Shown here: positions 24,917 to 35,043 of the stretch, piece after piece
Layout: every line of letters starts with the position of its first letter
How positions within the stretch are numbered: position 1 is the first letter of the stretch
Assembly (NCBI RefSeq): GCF_021560175.1
Contig: NZ_CP091110.1
Coordinates: 4,032,501 to 4,096,500 of the forward strand
DNA length: 64,000 nt
Direction of reading: 5' to 3'
DNA from: Neobacillus drentensis
GTDB taxonomy: Bacteria > Bacillota > Bacilli > Bacillales > Cytobacillaceae
Position numbers and translations under genes: made by a program
Notes under the pieces: generated by a model
Told to the model about the DNA's origin: nothing
Database searches by the model: none
Seen by the model: only the letters and a program-made list of their open reading frames with translations

Positions 24917-27241
24917 TTAAATAACATCGTAAACATCCTTAGGTACACAAGCCATGAGAGGACTATTTTCACCGGTAGCAAACATATGGAGGGCATGCAT
25001 AGCACGTGTGCAGGCCGTATAAAATAATTTCCGCTCACTTTCTTTTTGATAGCGGGAACAATCATAAAGAATGACAGCGTCAAATTCTATTCCTTTAGCT
25101 AAGTAAGATGGAATCACATTAATTCCTCTTTCATAAGAAATGGTCCCCTTTTCAATTAAATGGATCGGAACTTCTTCTTTAAGTTCCTCAAACAATGCTT
25201 TACTTTCTGCCTCCGTCCGACAGATTACGGCAATTGTTTGATATCCTGCTGACTTATATTGTTTAATTTTCCCAAGAACTTTTCCATTTAACTGTGCCTC
25301 GTCCACATGGCTCACTGTTGGTTTTTCCCCTCTACGATTAAATGGTTCGATTTTTTCCCCATCTGAAATAAGTGCACTGGAAAACTCCACAATTTCCCTG
25401 GTTGAACGATAGGTTTTGGTAAGGACAAAAGTTTCAACCTCTTTTTCGCTGTTATCCAAATCAGTCAAAACTGTTTGCGAACCTGTTGCCCCTGAGAAGA
25501 TGGCCTGGTTAAAGTCTCCGAGCAAAGTCATTTTGCTGTAAGGAAACAGGCGCTGGATAAAGGCAAACTGGAACGGTGTATAATCCTGTGCCTCATCAAT
25601 AAAAATGTGGCGAATCGCGGTGTTTGATTTCCGGCCCTCAAGTAAATCCTGCAGGTAAACAAGAGGCGTAGCATCTTCATAGGGAACCGCTTTATGCTGG
25701 ATGTGATCAATTGTTTGTTGACACATCTCTGGCCAATGGTTTAGAAAGCCCTTTTTGGATGGTTCCATTTCCTTAAACAATTGAAGGTATATTTGTGTTA
25801 GATCAATAAATTTAAAGTTTTTCACCCTTGCAAATAACGGTTTAAATCTTTCTTTTACAACCATTTCAGCAAGCAGCCGTTGTTCCCGCTCAAAATCGTC
25901 AAAGGTATTATCCGAAAAGCGGTTCTTCTCTTGAAGCTTCTTAAATGCTTCCATATAATCCTCTTTTTCAAGGAATTGAACCTCTTCCTCTACCCAGCTT
26001 TGAGAACGTTCCCGTTTCACAGCGCGCTTTAATTCTTTTAACAACCAATCCTTTACCAGCTGCATTCGGTTTGGAATGGAATAACTGCTCTCCAACCCAT
26101 AAAAATATTCGCTAATTTCTTTTTTAGAAATAATCTTATCACCTCTAAAGGATAAGTCCTTAAAGATTAAGCCCTGGTTTGATAACTTAGATACGTACTG
26201 GTCAATTAACGTTTTAAATTCAAGACTGGCCTTAAAACGAATAGCTTCCAATCTTGTCTGATATTCCTTTTCCAAATTTCCGCTAAGAAGAAACTCCATT
26301 TGTGAAAATGAATCCTCAACATCATAGGTTTTTCCCAATCTTTGCGTTAAATATTCTTGAAATGTAGATTGCTGCATATTTTCTTCGCCAAGTTCAGGCA
26401 GTACTGTCGAAACATAGCTGTTAAAAAGAGGATTAGGGGAAAAAAGCATAATGTTTTCGGCGTTCAAGGTACCCCGATAACGATAGAGTAAATAGGCAAC
26501 GCGCTGTAATGCTGCTGAGGTTTTTCCGCTCCCTGCTGCACCCTGAACGATTAAAATTTTACTTCGCTCATTTCGGATGATTTCATTTTGTTCCCGCTGG
26601 ATGGTGGCAACAATGCTCTTCATTTGCGTACTCGCATTATTCCCAAGTACTTCCTGAAGCATTTCGTCACCAATCGTTACACCTGTATCAAACATCGCCT
26701 TTATATCTGATTCCCGGATGATAAATTGACGTTTTAGCGACATTTCTCCTTCTATGGTACCTTCAGGTATTTTATATTGCGCATAGCCTGGAGAATAATC
26801 ATAATATAAACTCGAAATCGGTGCCCGCCAATCATAAATTAAAAAAGTCTCGTCGTTTTCATCCATTAATGAGGCAATGCCTAAATAGACTTGATCAACA
26901 TGCCTCTCGCCTTCTTCCAGGAAATCAATCCGGCCAAAATAAGGTGAGTATTTTAATCGGGCCAGTGTTTTAAGATTTTTATCCAAGTGACTATGCGTAC
27001 GTTCGCGCTCTGAGAGCAGTTCAGCCTGTTGTTTGATACTTGCTGCCGTTTCTATAATGTCATCTGGTTCATCTGTGTTGACCGTAACATCTTCCCAAAA
27101 GTTCTTGCGAATCTCGATAACATCAGAGCGTACAGTCCCAGTATTTTTTTGCAGACTCTTTATCTTTTGATCGATGACCTTTACAACCGTACCTACTCTC
27201 TCCTGCTCCAGTCGTAAGTCGGTGCTTTCTTTATCGCTCAT
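24917..27241 (-). CDS. helD: RNA polymerase recycling motor HelD
   Basis: 774 residues, the same length as B. subtilis HelD (YvgS). This is an SF1 UvrD/Rep-like ATPase that binds RNA polymerase and removes it from DNA after termination. The N-terminal coiled-coil arm (1-115) precedes the helicase core. Walker A is GAAGSGKTSAALQR (about 233-246), the Walker B region is IFIDEAQDYTPFQ (about 553-565) and the late motifs are TKTYRSTREIVEFS and ACTRAMHALH. ATG 27241 follows GGGGAAGTGG. It is a single gene; in several bacilli HelD influences rifampicin tolerance and spore timing. Confidence 0.93.
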   Translation of the reverse strand: MSDKESTDLRLEQERVGTVVKVIDQKIKSLQKNTGTVRSDVIEIRKNFWEDVTVNTDEPDDIIETAASIKQQAELLSERERTHSHLDKNLKTLARLKYSPYFGRIDFLEEGERHVDQVYLGIASLMDENDETFLIYDWRAPISSLYYDYSPGYAQYKIPEGTIEGEMSLKRQFIIRESDIKAMFDTGVTIGDEMLQEVLGNNASTQMKSIVATIQREQNEIIRNERSKILIVQGAAGSGKTSAALQRVAYLLYRYRGTLNAENIMLFSPNPLFNSYVSTVLPELGEENMQQSTFQEYLTQRLGKTYDVEDSFSQMEFLLSGNLEKEYQTRLEAIRFKASLEFKTLIDQYVSKLSNQGLIFKDLSFRGDKIISKKEISEYFYGLESSYSIPNRMQLVKDWLLKELKRAVKRERSQSWVEEEVQFLEKEDYMEAFKKLQEKNRFSDNTFDDFEREQRLLAEMVVKERFKPLFARVKNFKFIDLTQIYLQLFKEMEPSKKGFLNHWPEMCQQTIDHIQHKAVPYEDATPLVYLQDLLEGRKSNTAIRHIFIDEAQDYTPFQFAFIQRLFPYSKMTLLGDFNQAIFSGATGSQTVLTDLDNSEKEVETFVLTKTYRSTREIVEFSSALISDGEKIEPFNRRGEKPTVSHVDEAQLNGKVLGKIKQYKSAGYQTIAVICRTEAESKALFEELKEEVPIHLIEKGTISYERGINVIPSYLAKGIEFDAVILYDCSRYQKESERKLFYTACTRAMHALHMFATGENSPLMACVPKDVYDVI

Positions 27242-27301
27242 CTAACCACTTCCCCTTAAAATAGATTTCTATTCCTTGACAATGTACCTATTATATGATA
27301 A

Positions 27302-27428
27302 TGTTATAATAGATATTTAAACTCTTTTAACAAATATACATATTATACCACCAGTCATTGTATCATGCCCTCTTTTAATAATCAAGGATTGAATTCACAA
27401 AACCCAAACGCCAAATAGGCGTTTTTTT
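27302..27428 (+). ncRNA. Candidate small RNA: extended -10 promoter plus orphan terminator
   Basis: On the plus strand TGTTATAAT (27302-27310), an extended -10 element, is followed about 97 nt later by AACGCC/GGCGTT and seven T (27407-27428). No plus-strand gene lies upstream that would need this terminator, since both neighbours are transcribed leftward. The intervening sequence has no ribosome site plus frame. This is a tentative call for a small RNA of about 110 nt. It may also be a leftover. Confidence 0.3.
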
Positions 27429-27442
27429 ACTTTGCATGAGAT

Positions 27443-28282
27443 TCATTCATCTCGATATCCGCCAAAAATCCACTTTCTATATGTTCCATAAACAAATACC
27501 ATAACACTTTTTATTAAAATATAATTTATTAATTTTATCTTTGTTTTTAATATCTTCGTCCTAATAAAAATTTGATATAAACAAGCATCGAACAAAACCA
27601 CCATCAACTTTGCCCAATAACCATTATATTTTTTTAAGGTAAAGTAGCTAAAAAGCGAAAATGTAATGGAATATAAAGGTGTGATTAAAAAATGTTCCGT
27701 CCATGCATGATATCTGCCCCAACCAAAACGAATTTTACGAAGGAACGCTAAAAGTAAAAATAAGTTTGTTTCAGTTACCATGATCATCAAAAAGAGGGAG
27801 ATCTTACGGATGAGCTCATTTTTTTGGGCAAGCATATAATACCAGTAATCGCTTATTACAAAGTAAATGGGGATTAGAATCAAGGTATAAACGGTTCTCC
27901 ACCAATTATGCTTATATACCCGCAGGCGCAAAAATAATAACTCAATTAAGGAAAAATAAATGCCTCCGAGCAGTTTCTTAGCTAATCCTGATTTAGTCAA
28001 AGTGAGGTAAACTGCAGTATACGGAACAAAAATGGACTGCGATAAAAAAGCTCCTAGAAAATTGTCCAACGATTTATTTCTTAAAACATTTGGCATATAT
28101 TTGTAACCCTTGAACAAGTTTAATACAAAGAACTCCAATAAATAGGAAAATCCCATAATGGAACCCAGAAAAATTATTACTTCCTTTTTATTTTTACTTT
28201 TATAAAAGGCTAATCCTATGAGGAATGTATGGATTATAAACAAAATAAAGAAAGGGATACTATTTTTATTTTTCAACCTCAT
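27443..28282 (-). CDS. Multipass membrane protein of unknown function
   Basis: 279 residues, strongly hydrophobic, with about eight transmembrane helices separated by short basic loops (YKSKNKKE, RTKILKTKIK). Aromatic-rich motifs HNWWRTVYTLILIPIYF and RYHAWTEHFLITPLYS recall small spore-former membrane proteins of the CBO0543 type, but the length is greater and I do not rely on this. There is no catalytic motif. Codon use is A/T-rich compared with neighbours. It is monocistronic. Confidence 0.6.
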   Translation of the reverse strand: MRLKNKNSIPFFILFIIHTFLIGLAFYKSKNKKEVIIFLGSIMGFSYLLEFFVLNLFKGYKYMPNVLRNKSLDNFLGAFLSQSIFVPYTAVYLTLTKSGLAKKLLGGIYFSLIELLFLRLRVYKHNWWRTVYTLILIPIYFVISDYWYYMLAQKNELIRKISLFLMIMVTETNLFLLLAFLRKIRFGWGRYHAWTEHFLITPLYSITFSLFSYFTLKKYNGYWAKLMVVLFDACLYQIFIRTKILKTKIKLINYILIKSVMVFVYGTYRKWIFGGYRDE

Positions 28283-28362
28283 GTAAAAAACCGTCCTTAG
28301 ACTTTCTTATTTGATTAGTATTCGAAAAAAGTCAGGAATTCATTACAAAATAAATTGACAAT

Positions 28363-28542
28363 ATGTTTTTAAAATACGCACTTGAGACAGGCCCTCTCCT
28401 CATCGGCGACAAAGTTAATGTTAATCTTAACAAACGAGTTCAAGCAGCAAAGACAGATCATCTTCTTAAACAATTAGCTCTCCTCAAAAAAGGAGGGCTT
28501 TTTAAGTCGAATATATTTTCTAAATATTCTATTTACTTATAA
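28363..28542 (+). other. Orphan 59-codon frame overlapping a terminator
   Basis: A frame beginning MFLKYALETGPLLIGDKVNV has ordinary codon use but no ribosome site, and a stop lies three codons upstream. A terminator (28476-28503) lies inside its 3' part. It may be a decayed gene fragment or the body of a small RNA. The remaining gap 28543-28880 is AT-rich and carries the promoter region and ribosome site of the metalloprotease gene. Confidence 0.25.
28476..28503 (+). terminator. Intrinsic terminator in the gap before inhA
   Basis: AGCTCTCCT and AGGAGGGCT arms, 6-nt A-rich loop, then five T. No intact plus-strand gene precedes it. Confidence 0.6.
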
Positions 28543-28880
28543 TTTGGAGGACAAATTATTTTGAAAGTCTAAATAAACTGTTCTCTGAAACTATATTAAA
28601 ACTATAATAATAGTCATTTGGATAATCCTTTATAAACGCTATCAATTAATACATATTAAGGGTTTTGTCATTAACCATGTAATTAAATATTCCCCAAATT
28701 ATTATTCTAGTAATTTTGCTAAATTCTCTGTAAAAAAATACTAAAGATGTCGAAAACTACTCCCAAATAACTGGTTTTTCAGGAAATAAGAAGAAATATG
28801 AGGAAATAATCCTATTGCTCAACATTTATTTTCAGAATATTATTAAATTTGCAACTACATTTTTTTAGGGAGGTCTATCT

Positions 28881-31268
28881 TTGAAGAAACTATTTAAAAC
28901 TGGTCTAACCACTGCAGTCATGGCTGGTACATTGTTCTCAGGATTTCCTGGCAACTATGTAAACAGCAGCAGTCTTACAAGCGGGGAATTGCTACATAAG
29001 AGTTCTAGCGCTGTCTCTCAGTCGTATGGTTCACTAGATTTATCTGTAGTAAATGAGGACAAGTTAATCGAGTTGCTAATTAGGGAGGGGATTATCTCCA
29101 AAGATGCAACTGAAACAGAGAAACAATCAGCACTTCACAATTACCTAGTACAAAAAGGTAAAGAGGATAATGTAAAAACGAATGACCCAATAGCGGCAAA
29201 AGTTAAAGCTGGTGACGCGAAGAAGAAAAAAAAGTTTAAAGAATATAATAATGGGATGATGAAAGGAAACGGTAATAAATACGGGCAAAACGTAAAAGAA
29301 GGAAAATCACCTGGAGTGGTTAAACAAGGTAAACTTTTAACGCTTGTAGTAGAGTACTCGGATTTTGCCCATAACCAAATTCAGCCCAGCCAAACAGATA
29401 ACTATTACAAGGATTATACCATAAATCACTTTGAAGACATGATTTTTGGTGCCAATGGAGTAACTGGTCCAAATGGCCAAAACTTCATTTCTCAAAAGCA
29501 ATTTTATGAACAGCAATCTGGTGGCACCTACACAATTAATGGTAAGGCATACGGTTGGTTAAAAGTTCCTGGTACTGCTAAATTTTACGGTGCTGATAAA
29601 AGCACAGGGCACGATAATGTAACACCGGGTGGTGCTGCCCAATTAGTAAGAGACACTTACACTGCTGCAATTGCAGCAGGTATACCTTTACAAGACTATG
29701 ATTTAGAAGATCCACATGACTTAGATGGTGACGGTAACTTTTGGGAACCAGATGGATTAGTTGATCACCTGCAAATCATCCATTCTGGTATGGGTCAAGA
29801 AGCTGGTGGTGGATCACTTGGTAATAATGCAATTTGGTCGCATCGTTCTGCCGTTTTCTATGATCCTGATGGTCTTGGTAAAGGCTTGCCAGGATTTTAT
29901 GATTATACAGTAATGCCTGAAGATGGAGCTACCGGGGTATTCGCACACGAATATGGTCACGACTTAGGCCTTCCTGATGAATATGATACAGTCTATTCTG
30001 GCGCTGACGAGCCAAATCAATATTGGTCGATTATGTCAAGCGGTTCATGGGCAGGAAAAGTTCCTGGTACAGAACCAACTGGGTTCTCCCCATATGCAAA
30101 GCAATATTTTCAAGCTACACTTGGAGGAAAATGGACAGATCCAACAGTTGTCAATTTAGAAGATGTTACTTCAAAAGGAACACAGTTCTTACTTGATCAA
30201 GCAAATTCACCACTCGGAAAAAATAACCAGGCGATTCGAGTAAATTTACCACAAAAGAAAAAACACCTATTAGATCCGTTAGATGGCAAATTCTCTTTCT
30301 GGGGTGGGACAGGTGATGAGTCTGACAACAATATGGTAACATCGGTTGATTTAACTGGTAAGAGTTCTGCTACATTGGATTTTGATGCTTACTATAAGAT
30401 TGAAGATGAATGGGACTACGCTTTTGTACAAGTTTCAGAAGATAATGGAGCTACTTGGACGTCACTTTCAAATGCAAACACCACTTCTCGTGTAGCATCA
30501 GGTGTTTATCCTACAATCCCTGCTAATCTACCTGGGTTCACAGGAGACTCAAAAGGATTGACAAAACAAACTTTTGATTTATCTGCCTATGCAGGCAAGA
30601 AAATTCAATTGAAGTTCCGTTACATTACTGACTGGGGATATAACGATACTGGTTTCTTCGTTGACAATGTAAAGGTTACTGCTGACGGTACAAATGTATT
30701 GAATGAAGATGGTGAAGGATCAACTTCTGCTTTCACCCATAACGGCTTCAACAAGTTCGACGGCAATGTATACGCTGATCACTACTATTTACTTGAATGG
30801 CGTAATCATCAAGGAGTAGATCAGGGTCTTGCTCATATTAAACGTGGAAGTTCTTTAATGAGCTATGATGGTGGTTTAGTAGTTTGGTATGTTGATAATA
30901 GCTACACTGATAACTGGACAGGTACTCACCCTGGGAATGGCTTCCTAGGTGTTGTAGACTCACATCTTGACAAGAATTTAGAATGGATTCTAGCTAATGG
31001 AAAAACGGCAAAAGCAAGTACTCGTTTCCAAATTGCCGATGCAGCTTTTGGTTTAGATCCTACTTCTGAATTAAATATTACTTATCCTGGAATTCAGACT
31101 TTAAATGTTCCAAGTCAACCAGCTGTATCATTATTCGATGATAGCAAATCGTACTTAAATACATTTGTACCGGATGCTGGACGCGATATTCCACATTACG
31201 GTCTAAAAGTTCGTGTAAATGGCGAATCAAAAGATAAATCTGTTGGTTCAATTGTTATCTATAAGTAA
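28881..31268 (+). CDS. inhA: Immune inhibitor A, secreted M6 metalloprotease
   Basis: 795 residues from TTG 28881 (GGGAGGTC upstream). A signal peptide (KKLFKTGLTTAVMAGTLFSG) and a propeptide with a lysine-rich stretch (about 110-150) precede the M6 catalytic domain. The zinc site is HEYGHDLGLPD with H356, E357, H360 and D366. The C-terminal half includes an MAM/beta-sandwich-like region (SATLDFDAYYKIEDEWDYAFVQVSEDNGATW) typical of InhA. The enzyme degrades host or environmental proteins and, in B. cereus, antimicrobial peptides. The gene stands alone in an AT-rich gap and ends with a GC-rich hairpin. Confidence 0.93.
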   Translation: MKKLFKTGLTTAVMAGTLFSGFPGNYVNSSSLTSGELLHKSSSAVSQSYGSLDLSVVNEDKLIELLIREGIISKDATETEKQSALHNYLVQKGKEDNVKTNDPIAAKVKAGDAKKKKKFKEYNNGMMKGNGNKYGQNVKEGKSPGVVKQGKLLTLVVEYSDFAHNQIQPSQTDNYYKDYTINHFEDMIFGANGVTGPNGQNFISQKQFYEQQSGGTYTINGKAYGWLKVPGTAKFYGADKSTGHDNVTPGGAAQLVRDTYTAAIAAGIPLQDYDLEDPHDLDGDGNFWEPDGLVDHLQIIHSGMGQEAGGGSLGNNAIWSHRSAVFYDPDGLGKGLPGFYDYTVMPEDGATGVFAHEYGHDLGLPDEYDTVYSGADEPNQYWSIMSSGSWAGKVPGTEPTGFSPYAKQYFQATLGGKWTDPTVVNLEDVTSKGTQFLLDQANSPLGKNNQAIRVNLPQKKKHLLDPLDGKFSFWGGTGDESDNNMVTSVDLTGKSSATLDFDAYYKIEDEWDYAFVQVSEDNGATWTSLSNANTTSRVASGVYPTIPANLPGFTGDSKGLTKQTFDLSAYAGKKIQLKFRYITDWGYNDTGFFVDNVKVTADGTNVLNEDGEGSTSAFTHNGFNKFDGNVYADHYYLLEWRNHQGVDQGLAHIKRGSSLMSYDGGLVVWYVDNSYTDNWTGTHPGNGFLGVVDSHLDKNLEWILANGKTAKASTRFQIADAAFGLDPTSELNITYPGIQTLNVPSQPAVSLFDDSKSYLNTFVPDAGRDIPHYGLKVRVNGESKDKSVGSIVIYK

Positions 31269-31276
31269 ATAAATTT

Positions 31277-31306
31277 CCCACCCTTGTATTTTAAGGGGTG
31301 GGATTT
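31277..31306 (+). terminator. Terminator of inhA
   Basis: CCCACCC-TT and AAGGGGTGGG arms followed by ATTTTCT. The T-tract is weak. Confidence 0.7.
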
Positions 31307-31351
31307 TCTGCTATATAAAAAAGGCAGAATAAAAAAATCCGCCTTTAGAAA

Positions 31352-31840
31352 TTATGGACGTATACTGACCCTGGTTCCATTTGGAACCATTCCAGCTAGC
31401 TGAAGCACATCCCGATTATACATTCTTACACAACCATGAGAGACGGACTTTCCGATCGAACTCGGATCATTAGTCCCGTGTATCCCATAGCCTTGTTTTG
31501 ATAAAGAAAGCCATAAAACCCCGAATGGTCCCCCGGGATTATACTGGCGATTGACAATAACAAAATCCCCTACTGGTGTTTGTGTGAGCATCTTGCCGAC
31601 CGCAATTGGATAAATTTTCACTAACCGGCCATTATTGTATAATGTAAGTCTCTTTTTACCAACAGATACTTGAATTGAATAGGGTATGGTACTTGGCTCC
31701 GGCAGACCTGGAATTTGTATTTTTTGTCCCACATGCAAATGTCCGATTCCCGGATTTGCAGCGTAAAGGCGCCTTAGGCTCACTCGATAGTTTGCTGAAA
31801 TTGTTCCCAGTGTTTCACCTGGCTGTACTGTATGGATCAT
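31352..31840 (-). CDS. ykuD: LysM-containing L,D-transpeptidase (YkuD family)
   Basis: 162 residues from ATG 31840 (GAAGGTGGGA upstream), nearly the 164 of B. subtilis YkuD. The N-terminal LysM domain is at residues 2-45 ([30 protein letters not shown]). The YkuD catalytic domain follows with YGIHGTND and the catalytic cysteine in [11 protein letters not shown]. It forms 3-3 cross-links in peptidoglycan; the B. subtilis protein is made in sporulation and is spore-associated. There is no signal peptide, as in YkuD. Confidence 0.92.
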   Translation of the reverse strand: MIHTVQPGETLGTISANYRVSLRRLYAANPGIGHLHVGQKIQIPGLPEPSTIPYSIQVSVGKKRLTLYNNGRLVKIYPIAVGKMLTQTPVGDFVIVNRQYNPGGPFGVLWLSLSKQGYGIHGTNDPSSIGKSVSHGCVRMYNRDVLQLAGMVPNGTRVSIRP

Positions 31841-31949
31841 GCTATCCCACCTTCCTTCTGATAGCATATTCCTATACAAGTATGTGGTTGACTATAAAAC
31901 GGTTAAGCCTCTGCCCATCTCCGAAATGCTTATTTATAATTTTAGTGAA

Positions 31950-33452
31950 TCACTTAAATCTAAAAAATGGCGACATATCCTCACGCAAGTGATGGATATA
32001 GAAATAATCATTACTAGGAGGATCATAGACGTAATCGTTTTTCCAATTATCTATGTTTTCTGTAATTTCTTTAATCGCTCGAACAAAGATAAGTATTTCG
32101 TCATTTGTCATGATCGGATGAACTGAGAAACGTACCCATCCTGGTTTTGTAGACATATCTCCTTGATTAATTTTATCCGTAATCTGTTTCGAGGTTGCTT
32201 GATCGATTTCTAAGAGATAATGGCCATACGTCCCTGCACATGAACATCCCCCTCTTACCTGAATTCCATACCTGTCATTTAGGAGACGAACCACCAAGTT
32301 ATAATGAATGTTTTCAATATAAAACGAAACAATACCAATTCTATCTTTGATATTCCCTGCTAATATTTTGACCTCCGGAATGTTTTCCATATGGGAAAAT
32401 AACAGACTGAGTTGTTCTTTCTCTCTTCTCAATATTTTGTTGATCCCCATCTTCGTTTTCAAATTCAAGCATAAAGCAGTCCGAATCGATTGCAGAATTC
32501 CAGGGGTCCCTCCATCTTCCCGCATTTCAATCTCATCGATATACTGGTGCTCTCCCCAAGGATTGGTCCATAAGACTGTTCCGCCGCCGGGATGGTCTGG
32601 GACCTTATTGGTATAAATCCTTGAATCGAAGACCAATACTCCACATGTTCCAGGACCGCCTAAAAATTTATGCGGTGAAAAAAATATCGCATCAAGCTTC
32701 TCAAGCGGATCTTCCGGATGCATATTGATCTCGACATAGGGTGCAGAGGCTGCAAAATCAACAAAACAGAGCCCCTGATGTTGATGCATGAGCTTTGCAA
32801 GCTGATGATATGGCGTTTGAATCCCAGTTACATTAGAGCATGCTGAAAAGGAACCAATCTTTAATCTGCGATCCTTATAAACATTAAGAAGATGTTCTAA
32901 ATGATTTAAATCCACTCTCCCCTCCTCATCAGGATTAATCACTATGACCTCACCAAGTGTTTCTAGCCATGATGTCTGATTCGAATGATGTTCCATATGA
33001 GTCAGGAAAATAATGGGTCTTTCCTTACCAGAAAGCGGGAGTCGGTCTCTCCAAACTTCCGGAACTCGCAGCCCTAAGATGCGCTGTAGTTTATTTATGA
33101 CTGCAGTCATTCCAAATCCATCCAGGATAACCACATCATGTTGATCTGCATTAACATGTTCTTTAATAATTTTTTTGGACTGCTTATATAAGCCGGTCAT
33201 CATTAAACTAGTGATATTTGATTCTGTATGCGTATTGGCCATAAAGGGTCCAAATACCTCAGAAATTTTTTGTTCAATCCGTTGATACAGTCTTCCGCTG
33301 CCCGTCCAGTCGGCATAAATGATTTTCTTTTGACCAAAGGGGGAATCAAATTCTTGGTTCATCCCAATTACATCTGAGCGAAATGGTTGAAAATATTCTT
33401 CAAGGTTGTCTGGGATTCGAAACGTTTTACTTCCAATATTGGCCGTGATCAT
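31950..33452 (-). CDS. Class V aminotransferase-fold PLP enzyme
   Basis: 500 residues from ATG 33452 (GTGAGGTG upstream; GTG 33461 lies within the ribosome site). It is a cysteine-desulfurase-like fold: substrate-side histidine in THMEHHSNQTSW, FVDFAASAPY aspartate holding the PLP ring, and the Schiff-base lysine in FFSPHKFLGGPG. A cysteine-rich loop GGCSCAGTYGHYLL near residue 430 could be a catalytic or metal-binding element. It has an N-terminal extension compared with SufS/NifS. The reaction is not predictable: desulfurase, selenocysteine lyase or another PLP lyase. It is monocistronic. Confidence 0.85.
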   Translation of the reverse strand: MITANIGSKTFRIPDNLEEYFQPFRSDVIGMNQEFDSPFGQKKIIYADWTGSGRLYQRIEQKISEVFGPFMANTHTESNITSLMMTGLYKQSKKIIKEHVNADQHDVVILDGFGMTAVINKLQRILGLRVPEVWRDRLPLSGKERPIIFLTHMEHHSNQTSWLETLGEVIVINPDEEGRVDLNHLEHLLNVYKDRRLKIGSFSACSNVTGIQTPYHQLAKLMHQHQGLCFVDFAASAPYVEINMHPEDPLEKLDAIFFSPHKFLGGPGTCGVLVFDSRIYTNKVPDHPGGGTVLWTNPWGEHQYIDEIEMREDGGTPGILQSIRTALCLNLKTKMGINKILRREKEQLSLLFSHMENIPEVKILAGNIKDRIGIVSFYIENIHYNLVVRLLNDRYGIQVRGGCSCAGTYGHYLLEIDQATSKQITDKINQGDMSTKPGWVRFSVHPIMTNDEILIFVRAIKEITENIDNWKNDYVYDPPSNDYFYIHHLREDMSPFFRFK

Positions 33453-33569
33453 TTGTTCCACACCTCACACTTTTTGTTCTTATTCAATATATGCAAGGCT
33501 CTTTTACACCGTTTCATTTGTTTTCAAACAAGAGAAAGGGCTTCCAAACGGTTCTCGTCTGCCATAGTA

Positions 33570-33603
33570 AAAAATACCCAATCGGATCACCGATTAGGTA
33601 TTT
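33570..33603 (-). terminator. Terminator of the coiled-coil protein gene
   Basis: AAATACC-AATCGG and CCGATT-GGTATTT arms, 4-nt loop, then T on the minus strand. Confidence 0.8.
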
Positions 33604-33615
33604 CAATTTCTACGA

Positions 33616-33963
33616 TTAATAAGTTGTAATCTTAGCGGATTCCTTTTTGGTTACCTCCTCAATTTTTTGAATAAACATTTGAAAAACTCTTCGTTTCTCC
33701 TCTAAATCTTTTATGTACTCTTTTAATTGGTTATAGCTTTCTTCAAAAGGTTTATGATACATCTCACGGATTTTTTCAATAATCTCTTCATTTACTGTTG
33801 ATTGAATAACTTGTTTCGTAATTCCATACTTATACGAATACACCTTTAATTCCTGTGCCACTTCATCATATTCTTTGGCGATTTCAGCTAAAACCAAGGA
33901 AATATCTTCCTTCCACTCGTCTAGTGATTTTTGTAGATACGATTTTGTCAGTGTTTCTTCCAT
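33616..33963 (-). CDS. Coiled-coil protein of unknown function
   Basis: 115 residues from ATG 33963 (GGGTGGGG upstream; the frame extends to 34038 but without a start signal). It is almost wholly helical, charged and heptad-like (EWKEDISLVLAEIAKEYDEVAQELK ... YNQLKEYIKDLEEKRRVFQMFIQKIEEVTKKE). No membrane segment or known domain is seen. Its neighbours are single genes, so context gives no clue. Confidence 0.65.
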   Translation of the reverse strand: MEETLTKSYLQKSLDEWKEDISLVLAEIAKEYDEVAQELKVYSYKYGITKQVIQSTVNEEIIEKIREMYHKPFEESYNQLKEYIKDLEEKRRVFQMFIQKIEEVTKKESAKITTY

Positions 33964-34080
33964 AAAATACCCCACCCAACTTGATTCAAGTATATTAACC
34001 CTATTATAGCGAGGTTTGATTACATCCAAGTTTCCCACAGTTTACAAAGTGGTGTCATTACGTTTTTACTGATTGCTTAC

Positions 34081-34121
34081 AAAAAAACTATGCAATAGGC
34101 CTCCTGCATCTTGCATAGTTT
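34081..34121 (-). terminator. Terminator of the DUF2935 gene
   Basis: AAACTATGCAA and TTGCATAGTTT arms with further T on the minus strand. Confidence 0.82.
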
Positions 34122-34128
34122 CTTTGAA

Positions 34129-34953
34129 CTATTCAAATGATGGTTTTCGCAATGAACATTGCATACTTTCAGTCTGAAGCTCTGGAGCAAATTCTGCTAA
34201 TTTTTTGATAAAATAGCAGGTTTCAGGAAAATGGTGTTCGAGGAATCGAAGGGTTGTTTTATTTAATATCCTATTACCCTTATATTTTTCAACCACGGAT
34301 CGAATATATTGATTCATATCGATAACCGTTTTGCCGACTTCTAAAGCCAATTCGGTTTGACGCGGGAACCCCTGCTCCGTGAAGCGCAAGAACCCTTTTA
34401 CATGATGATTCTGCAGGATGAACATCTGAAATCTTTGCGCATAAAGATCTGATTGACGCTCAACAGACAGCTCGATCGGATCAATTAAATTCCTTAATAG
34501 AATGATGTGACCCAATTGATCCTCCAGCCATAAATCTAGCAGTTGATCCAATCTCTGCCGAACTGGCTGCTGTCCATTGACAAGGTAGGATAAGAGCCGT
34601 AAATATTCTTGATTTTCATTTAAAGTGCCATTTAAATAAGTAGGTGACAGATTTAAGTTTATTTCATTTTTAATTCTTAAGTTCTGCATCTGTCCCTCAA
34701 ACCGGTAATATTCGTAGGAAACAGCATAAGCTTGTTTGGCAAACGCAGTTATATCACTCGATGTATAGCTTAAGGTTGGGTTCATTTGTTTTAGATGATT
34801 AAGAAGGCCTTGAAAGGATTGATTAAACCCTTCTGCAATAGAAATCTCCTTTCTTTCTATCACCGATAAATGATCACGAACAAAGATCGCATGATCCTGT
34901 AAAATTTCAAGCCAGAATAAATGCTCCTCCCACAAACTAATAGTACCAGACAT
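34129..34953 (-). CDS. DUF2935 domain-containing protein
   Basis: 274 residues from ATG 34953 (GAGGGGGGATG upstream). It is an all-helical protein with two related halves. Each begins with an acidic/histidine helix: WEEHLFWLEILQDHAIFVRDHL at the start and YAQRFQMFILQNHHVKGFLRF later; WLEDQLGHIILLRNLIDP lies between. The spaced Glu/His residues suggest a di-metal four-helix-bundle, as reported for DUF2935 structures. The biochemical role is unknown. It is a single gene. Confidence 0.85.
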   Translation of the reverse strand: MSGTISLWEEHLFWLEILQDHAIFVRDHLSVIERKEISIAEGFNQSFQGLLNHLKQMNPTLSYTSSDITAFAKQAYAVSYEYYRFEGQMQNLRIKNEINLNLSPTYLNGTLNENQEYLRLLSYLVNGQQPVRQRLDQLLDLWLEDQLGHIILLRNLIDPIELSVERQSDLYAQRFQMFILQNHHVKGFLRFTEQGFPRQTELALEVGKTVIDMNQYIRSVVEKYKGNRILNKTTLRFLEHHFPETCYFIKKLAEFAPELQTESMQCSLRKPSFE

Positions 34954-35043
34954 ACACATCCCCCCTCTAATAAGAAGATATTCATGCCTGATTAAATTAG
35001 AAATTTTCTGCAAAATTTTTCGTAAAAAACATGAAATTTTTGT

